Of a DNA stretch of 64,000 nucleotides, positions 12,514-22,221 are shown in pieces. The stretch is from JALOAT01 sp041685115 (lineage in GTDB: Bacteria > Pseudomonadota > Gammaproteobacteria > Thiohalomonadales > Thiohalomonadaceae), in assembly GCA_041685115.1 (NCBI GenBank), contig JAWLGK010000016.1, forward strand, positions 24,100 to 88,099, written 5' to 3'. A program made the position numbers and the translations under genes. Within the stretch, counting starts at the first letter, position 1. The number at the start of each line of letters is the position of its first letter. The notes beneath the pieces are model-generated. The model was not told the DNA's origin. It saw only the letters and a program-made list of their open reading frames with translations, and searched no databases.

Positions 12514-15500
12514 TCCAGCACCTCCTGTGCCGCCACGGCCAGTACCGGTGCGAATACCGTCTGCGCCAGTTGCGCGAAGGTCTCGTCGAGCGGATCGTCC
12601 ACGCCGCGGAAGGCCAGGGCATTGCACGGGTCGACGGCCTCGGTGTACTGGCTGCCGAAATCGCTGGGTTCCCAGGCGGCGCGCGCGGCGGCCATGGCGT
12701 CCTTGCCGGCGGCATCGGCCTGGACGAAGGCCCAGGCCGTGCGCGGGAAAAACGGCAGGGGCTGCTGCCGGCCGCTGAGGTAGATACGCAGCAGATCGGC
12801 GAGCACATCCATGGGCGCGCGCACGGGACCCAGCGTCAGGTGGACGTCGCTGGCCACGTGCCGGGCCGTGCCGGCGCCGGGGTTGAGTGCGCAATGCACC
12901 ACGTGGCGGATCCACAGCGCCAGCACGTCGTTGGCGCCGAGCCTGCCATGGCGATAGCGCACCAGGCCGTTGTCGGTGAGCCCGTCGAGCCAGCCGCGCA
13001 GGCGCGTGCCCTCCAGATCCAGGTCTACTTCGAGCGGCGGCAGCGGTGTGCCCAGGTGGGGCCGCAGGACGGCTGCGTAATCGTCCAGCGCGGCGGTGCA
13101 GTCCTCGAAGGCGAAGGCGCCGAAGTGTCCGCTCGGCAGCAGGCCTTCGGCCTGCAGGCGTGGACGGTGCGCGGCACTGTCGCTACCGTCCAGCACCTCG
13201 GCGAGCAGGTCCTGCTGGATCAGGTAGCCCGTGAGCCGCTCCAGTTCGAACGGTTCGGTGTCTTCGAGCACCGCCTCGGCTTCGTCGAGCACGATGCCGA
13301 GGCGCCGGCGCAGGAAGTGGCGCGCGGGGTGGCGGAAAAAATCCAGCAGATCGGCCAGTTCCACCACCTGCTCGGCCTGCTCCGCCTCGGGCAGCGGCGC
13401 GGCACAGAAGGGCGCTTGGGCACGGCGCTCGCCGGCCTGCGCCTGCGCACCCGGCAGCCATTCACCGGCGTAGCTGAACAGGCGCGCGTCGGCGCCGAAA
13501 TAACGCGTACTGAACGGCTGGAGGGCGTGTTCGGTGACCAGGTGCTTGCGCATCTCACCGGTCGCAACGGCGAAACCCTGCTCCACATGATCGAGCAGTT
13601 CGCTCACCAGCACGGATGGCAGCATGAGGTTGTTGTCGCGCAGGTCGCGGCCCACATAGCTGACGTAGAACACGTCGCGCGCGGCGAGCAGCGCCTCCAG
13701 GAAGGTGTAGCGATCGTCGTCGCGGCGCGAGCGATCGCCCGCGCGCGGCTGCTGGGCCATGCGATCGAAGCCGAGCGGGCGCTGCACCCGCGGGAAGGCC
13801 TGATCGTTCATGCCCACCAGGCACACCACGCGGAACGGCACGCTGCGCAAGGGCACCAGGGAGCAGAAGGTGACCGGGCCGGCGATAAAGCGCTGCTCCG
13901 GCTCGCTCTCGGTGAGGGCGCGTTGCAGGTGATCGCGCAGCAGATCGAGTCCGAAGGGCTCGGTGAATCCGCCGCGGCGCGCCTGCTCGTGCAGTCGGTC
14001 CACGGCCTCGCGCACCGCTTGCAGCGGTGCGCTGTCGTCCTCGTCGGTGTCGAAAAACGTCTCCAGCAGGTCGTTGATCAGCACCATCCAGCCATCGGCC
14101 GAGTACTGGCCGTGCAGGCGCGCGGCGAAGCGTTCGAGATGTTCCACGAAACTGCGCAGGCGGCCGAGCGACTCGGCCTGTGTGCCTTCCACGTGCGCAT
14201 AGGGCAGCACGCCGTTGAACAGCTCCGCGTCGGGGGCCATGCCGTAGCCGAGTAGCAGGCGGCGGAAGCCGAAGGCCCAGGTGTTGGCCTCGTCGTCGGG
14301 CAGGTTCGCCGCGGCGCGCGCATCCCCGTCCAGGCCCCAGCGGATGTGGGCATCACGCACCCAGGCGCGCACCCGTTGGTAGTCGCTCTCGTCCAGGCCG
14401 GCGCGGCGCAGCACCGCGGGCACCTCCAGGATGGACAGTACGTCGCTGGCGGTGAAGCGGCTGCGCGGCAGGTCGAGCAGCGTGAGGAAGGCGGACAACA
14501 CGGGTGCGCTGGCGGCGCGGCTGCGATCCGCGATGGTCCAGGGGATGTGGCGGCCCTCCGCGGCGCCGAACACCGCCTCGATATAGGGCGCATAGGCGTC
14601 GAGGTCGGGCGCCATCACCACCACGTCGCGCGGGCTGAGGCTCGGGTCGGTATCGAACAGCGCCTGGAGCTGATCGTGCAGTACCTCCATTTCGCGCATC
14701 GCGCCGTGGCAGGCGTGCACCTGGAGCGAAGCATCGCCGTCGTCGAGCAGGGCCTTTTGTTCGCGGCCGGATTCGAGCAGCAGGATGTCACGCTGCAACT
14801 GCGCGAGCAGGGTATCGCCCGGCGCCGGCTCGAACAGTTCCTCGTCTTCCAACGGGTGGTCGTGCAGCAGTTCGATGAAGTCGCGGCCCTGGCGGGCCAT
14901 GGAGGCAAGCAGCGGATGGCCGACGCTGAAGTAGTCGCTGCGATCGGGCTGGCCCAGCCGCGCCCACTGGCGGCGCAAGCGCGCCAGGTTGCGCTCGTCG
15001 CGGATGTCGCCCCAGTACAGCAGACAGGGATTGAGTACGAACAGGTGCACGTCGATCACCTCCGCCAAACGAGCCACCACAGCGAGGTAGGCGGGCGGGA
15101 TGGACGGCACGGCGAACACGCACACGCGCGCGGGCAGGCGCGTGGTATCGGGCGTCGACGAGAGGAAACGTTGCAGCAGCGCTACGCGATGCGGGCCGTG
15201 CGGCTGAGCGGCCAGGGCGCGCCACAACTGTGCCTGCCAGTCGTGGGGTTCGGCGCCCCGCTCCCAGTCCTGGATGAGGTCCGGGCGATACACCAGGTAC
15301 TGGTCGAACACGTCGGCAATGCGCCGCGCCAGCTGCCAGCGCCGGAACGCCGGTCGCTCACCGCTGAGGTAGTGGCGCAAGGGCTCGAAACCCGGCCGGT
15401 CGAGAAATTCCGGGAGCAGACCGAGCAGACGCCACACCAAGGTGTCACGGTCCCAGGCCGATTCCTCGCCCGCCTCCGGGATCTGCTCGGCGAGCAGCCG

Positions 15501-15707
15501 CCACACGAACGCGGCGGGCATGAAGAAGCGCAGGTTGGCCGCCACGCCGGTGCGCTCGGCCAGTTGCAGGGACAGCCAGCGCGCGATGCCCTGGGTCTGC
15601 ACCAGGAACCACTCCGGCGCCATGGCATCGGGCAACGGCTCCGCGGTCGCCTCCACGAGGCGCTCACACAGAAGTTCCAGCCGGTTGGAATGATAGACAC
15701 GCAACAT
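12510..15707 (-). CDS. recC: RecBCD enzyme subunit RecC (Chi recognition)
   Basis: RecC scans for Chi and splits the strands ahead of RecB and RecD. The 1065-residue product begins MLRVYHSNRLELLCERL and contains the typical WFLVQTQGIARWLSLQLAE, FCSLVPLRSVPFRVVCLVGM and FPRVQRPLGFD segments. Helicase and nuclease folds are present only in inactive form, as is usual for RecC. It is the first gene of the recC-recB-recD operon; ptrA, which accompanies these genes in E. coli, is absent. The upstream region is the 134-bp repeat array. Confidence 0.95.
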
Positions 15708-15849
15708 GGGCGGCTATGGTAACGGAAACCCGGCCCGAAGAACGCGTGACTCACGGTGGACGCAGGGAAGAGAAAAGCAATAACCCCGGGGGGCACGGGG
15801 AACACGGGGGTAAATCCTCCAATGGTTATCCTACCTGGAGCGGCCTGAG

Positions 15850-16492
15850 CAGCGGCTACGTGACAAGTGCGGCCGGAGGATGTCACGTAGCTGCGCAACG
15901 TGACCTACGCAACTGGCAACAGAATTCGTCATTCCGGCGAAGGCCGGAATCCATCTGCACGCCCTCGGATGGACCCCGGCTTTCGCCGGGGTGACGATAG
16001 GCGTGACCGCCGTAGGTCACGTTGCCGCGCAGCGGCTACGTGACAAGTGCGGTTGGAGAATGTCACGTAGCTGCGCAAAGTGACCTACGCAACCGGCAAC
16101 AGAATCCGTCATTCCTTCGCCGGGGTGACGATAGGCGTGACCGCCGTAGGTCACGTTGCTGCGCAGCGGCTACGTGACAAGTGCGGTTGGAGAATGTCAC
16201 GTAGCTGCGCAAAGTGACCTACGCAACCGGCAACAGAATCCGTCATTCCTTCGCCGGGGTGACGATAGGCGTGACCGCCGTAGGTCACGTTGCTGCGCAG
16301 CGGCTACGTGACAAGTGCGCCCGGAAGATGTCACGTAGCTGCGCAACGTGACCTACGCAACCGGCAACAGAATCCGTCATTCCTTCGCCGGGGTGACGCT
16401 AGGCGTGACCGCCGTAGGTCACGTTGCCGCGCAGCGGCTACGTGACAGTGCGGTCGGGAAATGTCACGTAACTGCGTAACGTGACCTACGCA
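15850..16492. repeat. Tandem array of 134-bp BIME-like units (family A)
   Basis: The palindrome start GTAGGTCACGTTG recurs at 16012, 16146, 16280 and 16414, an exact 134-base period. A longer first unit from 15850 also contains a family C element (about 15928-15995). Each unit pairs one palindrome (GTAGGTCACGTTGCTGCG..CTACGTGAC) with its inverted partner (GTCACGTAGCTGCG..GTGACCTAC), the arrangement of bacterial BIMEs. The array lies between the recC start and the hydA end. Reading frames within it are repeat artefacts. Confidence 0.93.
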
Positions 16493-16494
16493 AC

Positions 16495-16631
16495 CTGCAT
16501 GGATGCAGGAGGTAGGCAATGCATGGAGCGAATTGCCGAAGGACAGGATGAGCGGATCAATGAACCAACAGCCGCATCTGGATTGATCCCCTCTCCCCAG
16601 CCCTCTCCCGGAGGGAGAGGGGGCAAGAAGG
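16495..16631. repeat. 137-bp dispersed repeat, copy 2 (family E)
   Basis: Nearly identical to 4131-4267 in length and sequence, again ending in the CCCTCTCCC..GGGAGAGGG hairpin. It abuts the 134-bp array and ends 35 bases from the hydA stop codon. Confidence 0.85.
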
Positions 16632-16666
16632 GCTGCCCCCCGTGGCTAATTGCTTTTTTCGTCTTT

Positions 16667-17977
16667 CTACCGCCCTTCCACCGTAAGTTTGAGGAAATGG
16701 GTTGAGCAGGAGATGCACGGGTCGTAGTTGCGGATGCCCGATTCGAGGCGCAGGCGCAGGCCCTCGTCGCTCATGTGCAGGGATTCCATGACGCTGGTGC
16801 GCATGTCCGCCTCCATCTGCGCCTGGTTCTGGCTGGTGGGCGGGATGATGGTCGCGTGGGTCACCCGGCCCTGCTCGTCCAGTTCGTAGCGGTGCCAGAG
16901 GATGCCGCGCGGCGCCTCGGTGCAGCCCGCGCCCACGCCCGCGTGCGGCACCACGTCCACGTGCGGCTTGGGTGGCTTGTCGTAGGCTTCGAGCAGGCGG
17001 ATGGCCTCGACCATGGCGAGGTGCAATTCGATGGCGCGCGCCAGGGCGCTGTGATACGGGTTGTTGCTCGGCCAGGCGACCGGGGTCTCGCCCAACAGCT
17101 TTGCCGTGGAGGGCGGCAGCCGATCCAGGTTGTTGTTCAGGCGCGGTGCGGGTCCCACCCAGTAGGGCGCGCCGTGCAGGTGCGCGTGCAGTGCCGTGGA
17201 GTGGGGCTGCTGGAATTCCTGGAAGTGCTGCGGGAATTCGCTCACGTCGATGTTCAGGCCGCGGTCGGAGACGATGCGGCCGTAGTTCATGGGATATTCA
17301 TCGTCGGCACGCAGGGACACGCTGGGGACGTCGCGCGTCACCTCCGGTACTTTGAGGTTGCCGACCCAGCGCACCATGGCCTCCGCGTGGGGCAGCGCCT
17401 CCTTGAGTTTATGCAGCATGTCCCTGGCCTCGCCGCGAGCCGGCGCGCGATAAAAACCGCCGGGCACGGCGCCCACCGGATTCACCGGCCGGCCGCCCAT
17501 GATCTTCAGGATGGCGTTACCGAGCCCCTGCAAATGCATGCCGCGCCGCACCTCGTGGGGATAGTCCTTGGCCATCTGGATGGCGTCCGGAAAGCCGAGG
17601 AAATCCGGCGCGGCGAGCAGATGGATGTGCAGGGCGTGACTTTCGATCCACTCGCCGCAGTAATACAGCCGCTTCAGGTCGCGGATGGGCTGCGGCACAT
17701 CCACACCGAAGGCCATCTCGATGGCGTTCGAGGCGCTCATCTGGTAAGCCACCGGACAGATGCCGCAGATGCGCGCGACGATGTCCGGCACCTCGCGCCA
17801 GGTGCGCGAACGCAGGAAGTGTTCGAAGAAGCGCGGCGGCTCGAAGATCTTCAGGCGCAGGTCGGTGACCTGACCGTTCTCCAGGCGCACGAACAATGCC
17901 CCCTCGCCTTCCACGCGCGTGAGGATGGGGATGTCGACACGCCGCACGCCCTGCGCCTGTCCGCTCACGTCGTTCAT
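16667..17977 (-). CDS. hydA: Group 3b [NiFe]-hydrogenase (sulfhydrogenase) large subunit
   Basis: This subunit carries the NiFe(CN)2CO site that splits or forms H2. The 436-residue protein has both nickel-binding signatures: RICGIC at about 69-74 and DPCISC at 419-424, followed by STH and a nine-residue tail FLKLTVEGR. A maturation protease may trim this tail. Synteny identifies subgroup 3b, because gene order hydB-hydG-hydD-hydA is that of the soluble NAD(P)H-linked sulfhydrogenases known from Pyrococcus and from bacteria. There is no signal peptide, so it is cytosolic. The ATG overlaps the hydD stop (ATGA at 17974-17977). No hyp maturation genes are in the window. Confidence 0.93.
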   Translation of the reverse strand: MNDVSGQAQGVRRVDIPILTRVEGEGALFVRLENGQVTDLRLKIFEPPRFFEHFLRSRTWREVPDIVARICGICPVAYQMSASNAIEMAFGVDVPQPIRDLKRLYYCGEWIESHALHIHLLAAPDFLGFPDAIQMAKDYPHEVRRGMHLQGLGNAILKIMGGRPVNPVGAVPGGFYRAPARGEARDMLHKLKEALPHAEAMVRWVGNLKVPEVTRDVPSVSLRADDEYPMNYGRIVSDRGLNIDVSEFPQHFQEFQQPHSTALHAHLHGAPYWVGPAPRLNNNLDRLPPSTAKLLGETPVAWPSNNPYHSALARAIELHLAMVEAIRLLEAYDKPPKPHVDVVPHAGVGAGCTEAPRGILWHRYELDEQGRVTHATIIPPTSQNQAQMEADMRTSVMESLHMSDEGLRLRLESGIRNYDPCISCSTHFLKLTVEGR

Positions 17978-18804
17978 GGCGGCGTCACCGTGCGCGAAGT
18001 GGGCAACGGGGCATAGTCCGCCTGTCCGGCAAGCCAGCGTTCGGAGGCCGCCTTGAAGGGCGGCGACCAGCTGTAGATGAAGCGCAGGCGGTGTACGAGG
18101 CCGTCGCGCGGCAGGCCGGCGCCGATGAAGCGCCGGCCCATGGCCTCGATGTTGGCGGTCTCCGCCGGCCCGAAGCAGCTGTAACAGTCGCGCTCCTGGT
18201 GCGGGCACAGGGCGCCGCAACCGGTGCGGGTGATGGGCCCCATGCAGGGTTTTTCCTGCGCCACCAGCACGCACACGTTGCCGTCTCGCTTGCACTTCAG
18301 GCACACGGATTCGCTGGGGATGCGCGGTTGCACGCCGGCGAGCAGGCTGTTGATCACGTACTTGAGCTGCCCCTGGTCCGGCGGACAGCCGGCCAGCTCC
18401 GCATCGACGTGGATGTGTTCGGAAAACGGCGTCGAGGTGGGCAGCGCGTCGATATGTTCGGGCATGGTGTAGAACGAGGTCTTGTAGCTGTCGAGGTCGC
18501 CCCAGTTGCGCAGCGCCTGGATGCCGCCCGCCGTGCCGCAGGCGCCGATGGCCACCACCAGCGTGCTGTTCTCGCGGATCTTGCGGATGCGCTCCACCTC
18601 GTCCGGCGTGCTCACCGAACCTTCCACGAAGGAGACGTCGTACTTGCCATAGGGCCCGTCGCCCGTCTCGCTGGTGGCCTCGATGAAATAGGCGATCTCC
18701 AGCCGGTCGGCCAATTGCAGCAATTCGTCCTCCAGGGTCAGGAATTGCAGCTGGCAGCCATCGCAGGAACTGAACTTGTGCACCGCGATGCGCGCCATGG
18801 CCAT
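17974..18804 (-). CDS. hydD: Group 3b [NiFe]-hydrogenase small subunit (Fe-S)
   Basis: The electron-transfer subunit next to the NiFe site, 276 residues. The proximal cluster signature SSCDGCQLQFL is at about 12-22, with a later AGCPPDQGQ. A cysteine-rich block, CLKCKRDGNVCVLV then CMGPITRTGCGALCPHQ and RDCYSCFGP, supplies the remaining cluster ligands. It lacks the twin-arginine leader of periplasmic hydrogenases. One base separates it from hydG and it overlaps hydA by ATGA. Confidence 0.93.
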   Translation of the reverse strand: MAMARIAVHKFSSCDGCQLQFLTLEDELLQLADRLEIAYFIEATSETGDGPYGKYDVSFVEGSVSTPDEVERIRKIRENSTLVVAIGACGTAGGIQALRNWGDLDSYKTSFYTMPEHIDALPTSTPFSEHIHVDAELAGCPPDQGQLKYVINSLLAGVQPRIPSESVCLKCKRDGNVCVLVAQEKPCMGPITRTGCGALCPHQERDCYSCFGPAETANIEAMGRRFIGAGLPRDGLVHRLRFIYSWSPPFKAASERWLAGQADYAPLPTSRTVTPP

Positions 18805-18805
18805 G

Positions 18806-19654
18806 TCAGAACCCCTTCACCGGCATGAGCCGGCGCACCCGTTGGTAGGGAAACACGGGACCGTCCTTGCAGATGAAGTCCGGACCGTATTGGCAGTGGC
18901 CGCAATGGCCGAGGCCGCATTGCATGCTGCGCTCCATGGACACATAGATATCCTCGATGGGGCGGCCACGCCGCAGCAATTCCTCGGCCACTGCGCGCAT
19001 CATGGGTTCCGGTCCGCACATCATGGTCATGCCTTCGATGGCCTCCGGCGGCAGATCATCGAGCAGTTGCGTGACCAGGCCGGTGCGTCCGGTCCAACCC
19101 GGCGCTGCTTCCTGGGAAGCGAACATGCACACAGTGTCCGGTGCCTTGCACCAGTTCTCGAAGCGCTCACCGTAGATCAGGTCGTCGGGTTTGCGCACAC
19201 CGTGGCAGACGCTGATCTTGCCGTACTGGCCGCGCCGCGCGTGGGCGTACTGCACGACCGAGGCGGTCGGCGCACAGCCGATGCCACCGGTGATCACCAG
19301 GATGTTCCTACCCTTGGCCTGAGCCATGGGCCAGCCCGTGCCGAAGGGCCCGCGCAGGCCCATGACATCGCCGGGTTTCACACGCACCATGCCCTCGGTG
19401 ACACGGCCCACCGCGCGGATGGTGTGATCGATGAACTCACTATCACCCGGGTCGGAGGAAATGGAGATGGGCACCTCGCCCACCCGGGCGAGGTACAACA
19501 TGTTGAACTGGCCTGGCACAAAGACATAAGCAGCGCGCTGCGCCGGATCGGTGAGGCGCAGGCGCAGGGTATTGATGCCCGGGGCCTCCTCGATGTTGTC
19601 CATCACCTCGGCGGCCATGGGCAGGTAGGGATTGGTGTTCGGCAAGGCGCTCAT
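18806..19654 (-). CDS. hydG: Group 3b hydrogenase gamma subunit (FAD/NAD(P)-binding reductase)
   Basis: The diaphorase subunit that passes electrons between the hydrogenase Fe-S chain and NAD(P)H. It has 282 residues of the ferredoxin-NADP reductase/PyrK type. The FAD half includes GQFNMLYLARVGE and the P-loop-like ITGGIGCAPTASVVQYA starts the nucleotide half. MCGPEPMMRAVAEEL precedes a C-terminal 2Fe-2S site with cysteines in MQCGLGHCGHCQ and FICKDG. The ATG at 19654 overlaps the hydB stop (ATGA); a longer upstream reading would run inside hydB. Confidence 0.92.
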   Translation of the reverse strand: MSALPNTNPYLPMAAEVMDNIEEAPGINTLRLRLTDPAQRAAYVFVPGQFNMLYLARVGEVPISISSDPGDSEFIDHTIRAVGRVTEGMVRVKPGDVMGLRGPFGTGWPMAQAKGRNILVITGGIGCAPTASVVQYAHARRGQYGKISVCHGVRKPDDLIYGERFENWCKAPDTVCMFASQEAAPGWTGRTGLVTQLLDDLPPEAIEGMTMMCGPEPMMRAVAEELLRRGRPIEDIYVSMERSMQCGLGHCGHCQYGPDFICKDGPVFPYQRVRRLMPVKGF

Positions 19655-20763
19655 GCTTTGAGTCCGGGTTCGGCGCGGATGGCCGCCGCTTCTTCGGTAA
19701 GGTCGATGCCGGTTGGGCACCAGGTGATGCAGCGCCCACAACCCACGCAGCCCGACACGTCGAACTGTTTCCACCAGGAACCCAGTTTGTGGGTGAGCCA
19801 CTGGCGGTAACGCTGCTTCACCTGCGGCCGCAGGCGCGCGCCGTGGGTGGAGCCGTGTTCCATGGTGAAACAGGCGTCCCACTGGCGGACGTGAGCGCTC
19901 GACGTACCGTCCATGTCCGCTACTTCATTCTCGCGGTGGCAAAAACAGGTCGGACACACCATCACGCAGTTGGCGCAGGACAGGCAGCGCGCCGCCACGT
20001 CGTCCCAGCGGGGGTGATCCAGGTTGTCGAACAGCAGCTCGTAGATGCCGTCGTTATCGATGCGCCGGGTCTGTGACTGGGCCACCTGCGCGATCTGCTG
20101 CGCCGCCTGACGGTGATGCTCTTCACCGGCGGGCGCGAGCGGGAGCTGCGCGGCGAGCGCCTCCCCGGCCTCACTGCCCGCCTCCAGCAGGAAGGCGTCG
20201 TGCAGTTCGGTGAGGGCGATGTCGAAGGCCTCGGTCACGCGCGGGCCGGCGCCCTGCGAGGCGCAGAAACAGGTGGACGCGCACACCGAACAGTTCACCG
20301 CGACGATGAAGATGCTGCGGCGGCGCTGCTCGAAATAGGGGTCGGAAAAACTGGCGTGGCGGCCGGCGATGAAGGTGCGATCCTGCACGCGCATGCCCGC
20401 GATATCGCAGGCGCGCGCACCGATCACCGCCGTCGGACGGTCGTCGGGCAGGTGGGCATGAAAGGCGACCTGGCCGTCGTGGCTGACGCTCCAAAGCCGT
20501 TCCTCAGCCGCAAAGGTGAAACGTTTAAGCGACTCGTGGCCGTGCACGAAATCGAACATTCGCTCGCCGCCGTCATGGCTGAGTCGGTAGCGACCGGGCA
20601 CCTGCTCGCTTTTATAGCCGCGCGGAAGTTCATCAGCGGAACCGATTTCATCGAACACCACGGCGCCGGCCCGCGGCACGGGAGCGAAGACGCGATAGCC
20701 CGCCTGGGCCAGCGTTTGAACAAGGGCATCAAACTTCGCCCGAGGCAAAAGCGCAGGTTCCAT
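19651..20763 (-). CDS. hydB: Group 3b hydrogenase beta subunit (4Fe-4S ferredoxin-like)
   Basis: An electron-relay subunit of 370 residues. It carries CSVCASTCFC near residues 160-170, then two ferredoxin-type 4Fe-4S motifs, CLSCANCVMVCPTCFC and CVGCGRCITWCPTGID. It is the first gene of the hyd operon. The ATG at 20763 is preceded by GAGG at good spacing and is preferred to a TTG two codons upstream. A TATACT string at 20792-20797 could be a -10 box on this strand, but no convincing -35 is seen. Confidence 0.92.
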   Translation of the reverse strand: MEPALLPRAKFDALVQTLAQAGYRVFAPVPRAGAVVFDEIGSADELPRGYKSEQVPGRYRLSHDGGERMFDFVHGHESLKRFTFAAEERLWSVSHDGQVAFHAHLPDDRPTAVIGARACDIAGMRVQDRTFIAGRHASFSDPYFEQRRRSIFIVAVNCSVCASTCFCASQGAGPRVTEAFDIALTELHDAFLLEAGSEAGEALAAQLPLAPAGEEHHRQAAQQIAQVAQSQTRRIDNDGIYELLFDNLDHPRWDDVAARCLSCANCVMVCPTCFCHRENEVADMDGTSSAHVRQWDACFTMEHGSTHGARLRPQVKQRYRQWLTHKLGSWWKQFDVSGCVGCGRCITWCPTGIDLTEEAAAIRAEPGLKA

Positions 20764-20823
20764 CCGCAATCCTCGCAGCCGATCCAGGATGAGTATAGGA
20801 ACGCCTTGCGAACCTGCGCGTTT

Positions 20824-20856
20824 CGTAGCCCGGATGAAGCGCAGCGGAATCCGGGG
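20824..20856. repeat. Dispersed palindrome family D, copy 1
   Basis: CGTAGCCCGGATGAAGCGC and AGCGGAATCCGGGG. Related copies are at 21759-21791 (opposite orientation), 54743-54775 and about 60887-60917. Confidence 0.75.
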
Positions 20857-20918
20857 TTGAGTGCTTGTTGTTTGGCTTGGGTGATCTGAGGATGCGCTGC
20901 GCGCAAAGATTATTTGAC

Positions 20919-21720
20919 GGGGGTTTTCGCCCCCCTACGACGAGGTACTTTTCTTTGCGCGGCCAAAGAAAAGTACCGCAAAGAAGGGTGGCCCGGCGCA
21001 CGAGAGCGAAGCGGCTTTGACGGCGACGGGCCAGTGGCCGCGATAGGTAGAGGCGAGACCGGGCCACCAGGTGTCCGCTCCCGCACCTGGCCTATCGGCC
21101 CCGCGTCGCGGCCACCCGCCCGAATCCCGCGCCGCCCCCTCGGGGCGGTGCCCTGCGCTCCTCGTCCGAATCGGGGGTCCACGACGGGGCCTTCTGCCCC
21201 GACGTGGACGGCGCGCCATCCCTGGCGCGCCCCCTGCGGGCCTTATCCGATTCGGACTCCGGTGCTCGGCGCGGCATACGGGATTCGAAGAATCCGTCCG
21301 ATATCACAACGCTCGAAATGCATCGAGCGGTATTTCCAGCTTTCTTTTCTTCCTGTTTTCTTTTTTTGGCGCGAAGCGCCTCTTGAGCGAGCAAAGCGAG
21401 CGGTCTTTGAGCCCCGTTTGGCTCGCCGAGCAACGGAGGCCAAGGCGGAAATGGCCCCGAAGGGGGATGCGCCAGGGATGGCGCATCGTCTGCACTCGGG
21501 CCAGGATGGCCCGTGTGTGGACCCCGCCTTGGCTGACCAATCGGCAGGATTGCCGATTGGCACGCCGTAGGCGCCCGTAGGGCAGCGGCACAGGGATGTG
21601 CCGCTGTGACGTAGCGCAGGGAACCCCCGAAGGGGGCGAGCCAGTCGGGCGGCCTTTCTTTTGGTTCCTTTTCTTTGGCCGCGCAAAGAAAAGGAACCCG
21701 GCGTAGGGGGACGGAATCCC
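20919..21720. repeat. ~0.8-kb non-coding element bounded by inverted hairpins
   Basis: The left boundary has a GGGGG-TTTTCG-CCCCC hairpin and a perfect 13-bp hairpin at 20945-20976 (GTACTTTTCTTTG, loop CGCGGC). The right boundary has a perfect 15-bp hairpin at 21663-21698 (GGTTCCTTTTCTTTG, loop GCCGCG). Left and right cores are reverse complements, so they also act as terminal inverted repeats. CCTACG outside the left and CGTAGG outside the right extend the symmetry. The interior has further palindromes (for example GTCCACG..CGTGGAC at about 21178-21210) and no credible gene. It may be a decayed mobile element or a structured non-coding unit. Confidence 0.7.
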
Positions 21721-21758
21721 CCGCCTAATCAATCTTCGGGCGTAAGCCCATCCACTGT

Positions 21759-21791
21759 CCCCGGGTTCCGCTGCGCTCCACCCGGGCTACG
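21759..21791. repeat. Dispersed palindrome family D, copy 2 (inverted)
   Basis: CCCCGGGTTCCGCTGCGCTC and CACCCGGGCTAC, the reverse orientation of the copy at 20824. The two copies flank the hairpin-bounded element at 20919-21720. Confidence 0.7.
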
Positions 21792-21807
21792 CCGGGACGG
21801 GCGGTTT

Positions 21808-22218
21808 TCAATCCACCGGCTTGCGGCGCAGCGCCTTGGTGGCGCCGCGTTTGGTCTTGCTGTCCATGCGCCGCTGCTGGGAGCTGCGCGTCGGCTTGGT
21901 GGGCCGGCGTTTTTTCGGTGTCGTCGCCACGCTCATGATGAGCGACTGCAAACGCGCCAAGGCCGCCTCGCGGTTCTTTTCCAGGCTGCGGAATTCCTGG
22001 GCCTTGATCACCACCACGCCGTCGCTGGTGATGCGATGGTCCTGGAGGGCCAGCAGGCGTTCCTTGTAGGCTTCGGGCAGCGACGAGCGCACCACGTCGA
22101 AGCGCAGGTGCACCGCATTGGACACCTTGTTCACGTTCTGCCCGCCGGCGCCCTGGGCGCGAATGGCGGTGAGCTCGATCTCATCGTCGGACAGCGCGAC
22201 GGTGCGTGAGATCTGCAT
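21808..22218 (-). CDS. arfB: Peptidyl-tRNA hydrolase ArfB (ribosome rescue)
   Basis: ArfB (YaeJ) releases nascent chains from ribosomes stalled without a stop codon. The 136-residue protein has the catalytic GGQ at residues 25-27 in AQGAGGQNVNKVSNAVHLRF. A basic C-terminal tail (KKRRPTKPTR.. to the end) should insert in the empty mRNA channel. It begins three bases after the DUF938 gene, so they form an operon. Confidence 0.93.
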   Translation of the reverse strand: MQISRTVALSDDEIELTAIRAQGAGGQNVNKVSNAVHLRFDVVRSSLPEAYKERLLALQDHRITSDGVVVIKAQEFRSLEKNREAALARLQSLIMSVATTPKKRRPTKPTRSSQQRRMDSKTKRGATKALRRKPVD

Positions 22219-22221
22219 GGT

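Noticed and set aside
16667..18304. A 545-residue hydrogenase large subunit starting inside hydD
   Set aside because: The extra N-terminus is hydD in another frame. The ATG at 17977 overlapping the hydD stop fits the operon pattern.
20914..21686. Several overlapping frames of 60-218 codons in the hydB-arfB gap
   Set aside because: Frames on both strands with Arg/Pro-rich composition that cross hairpins; none has a ribosome site or motif.
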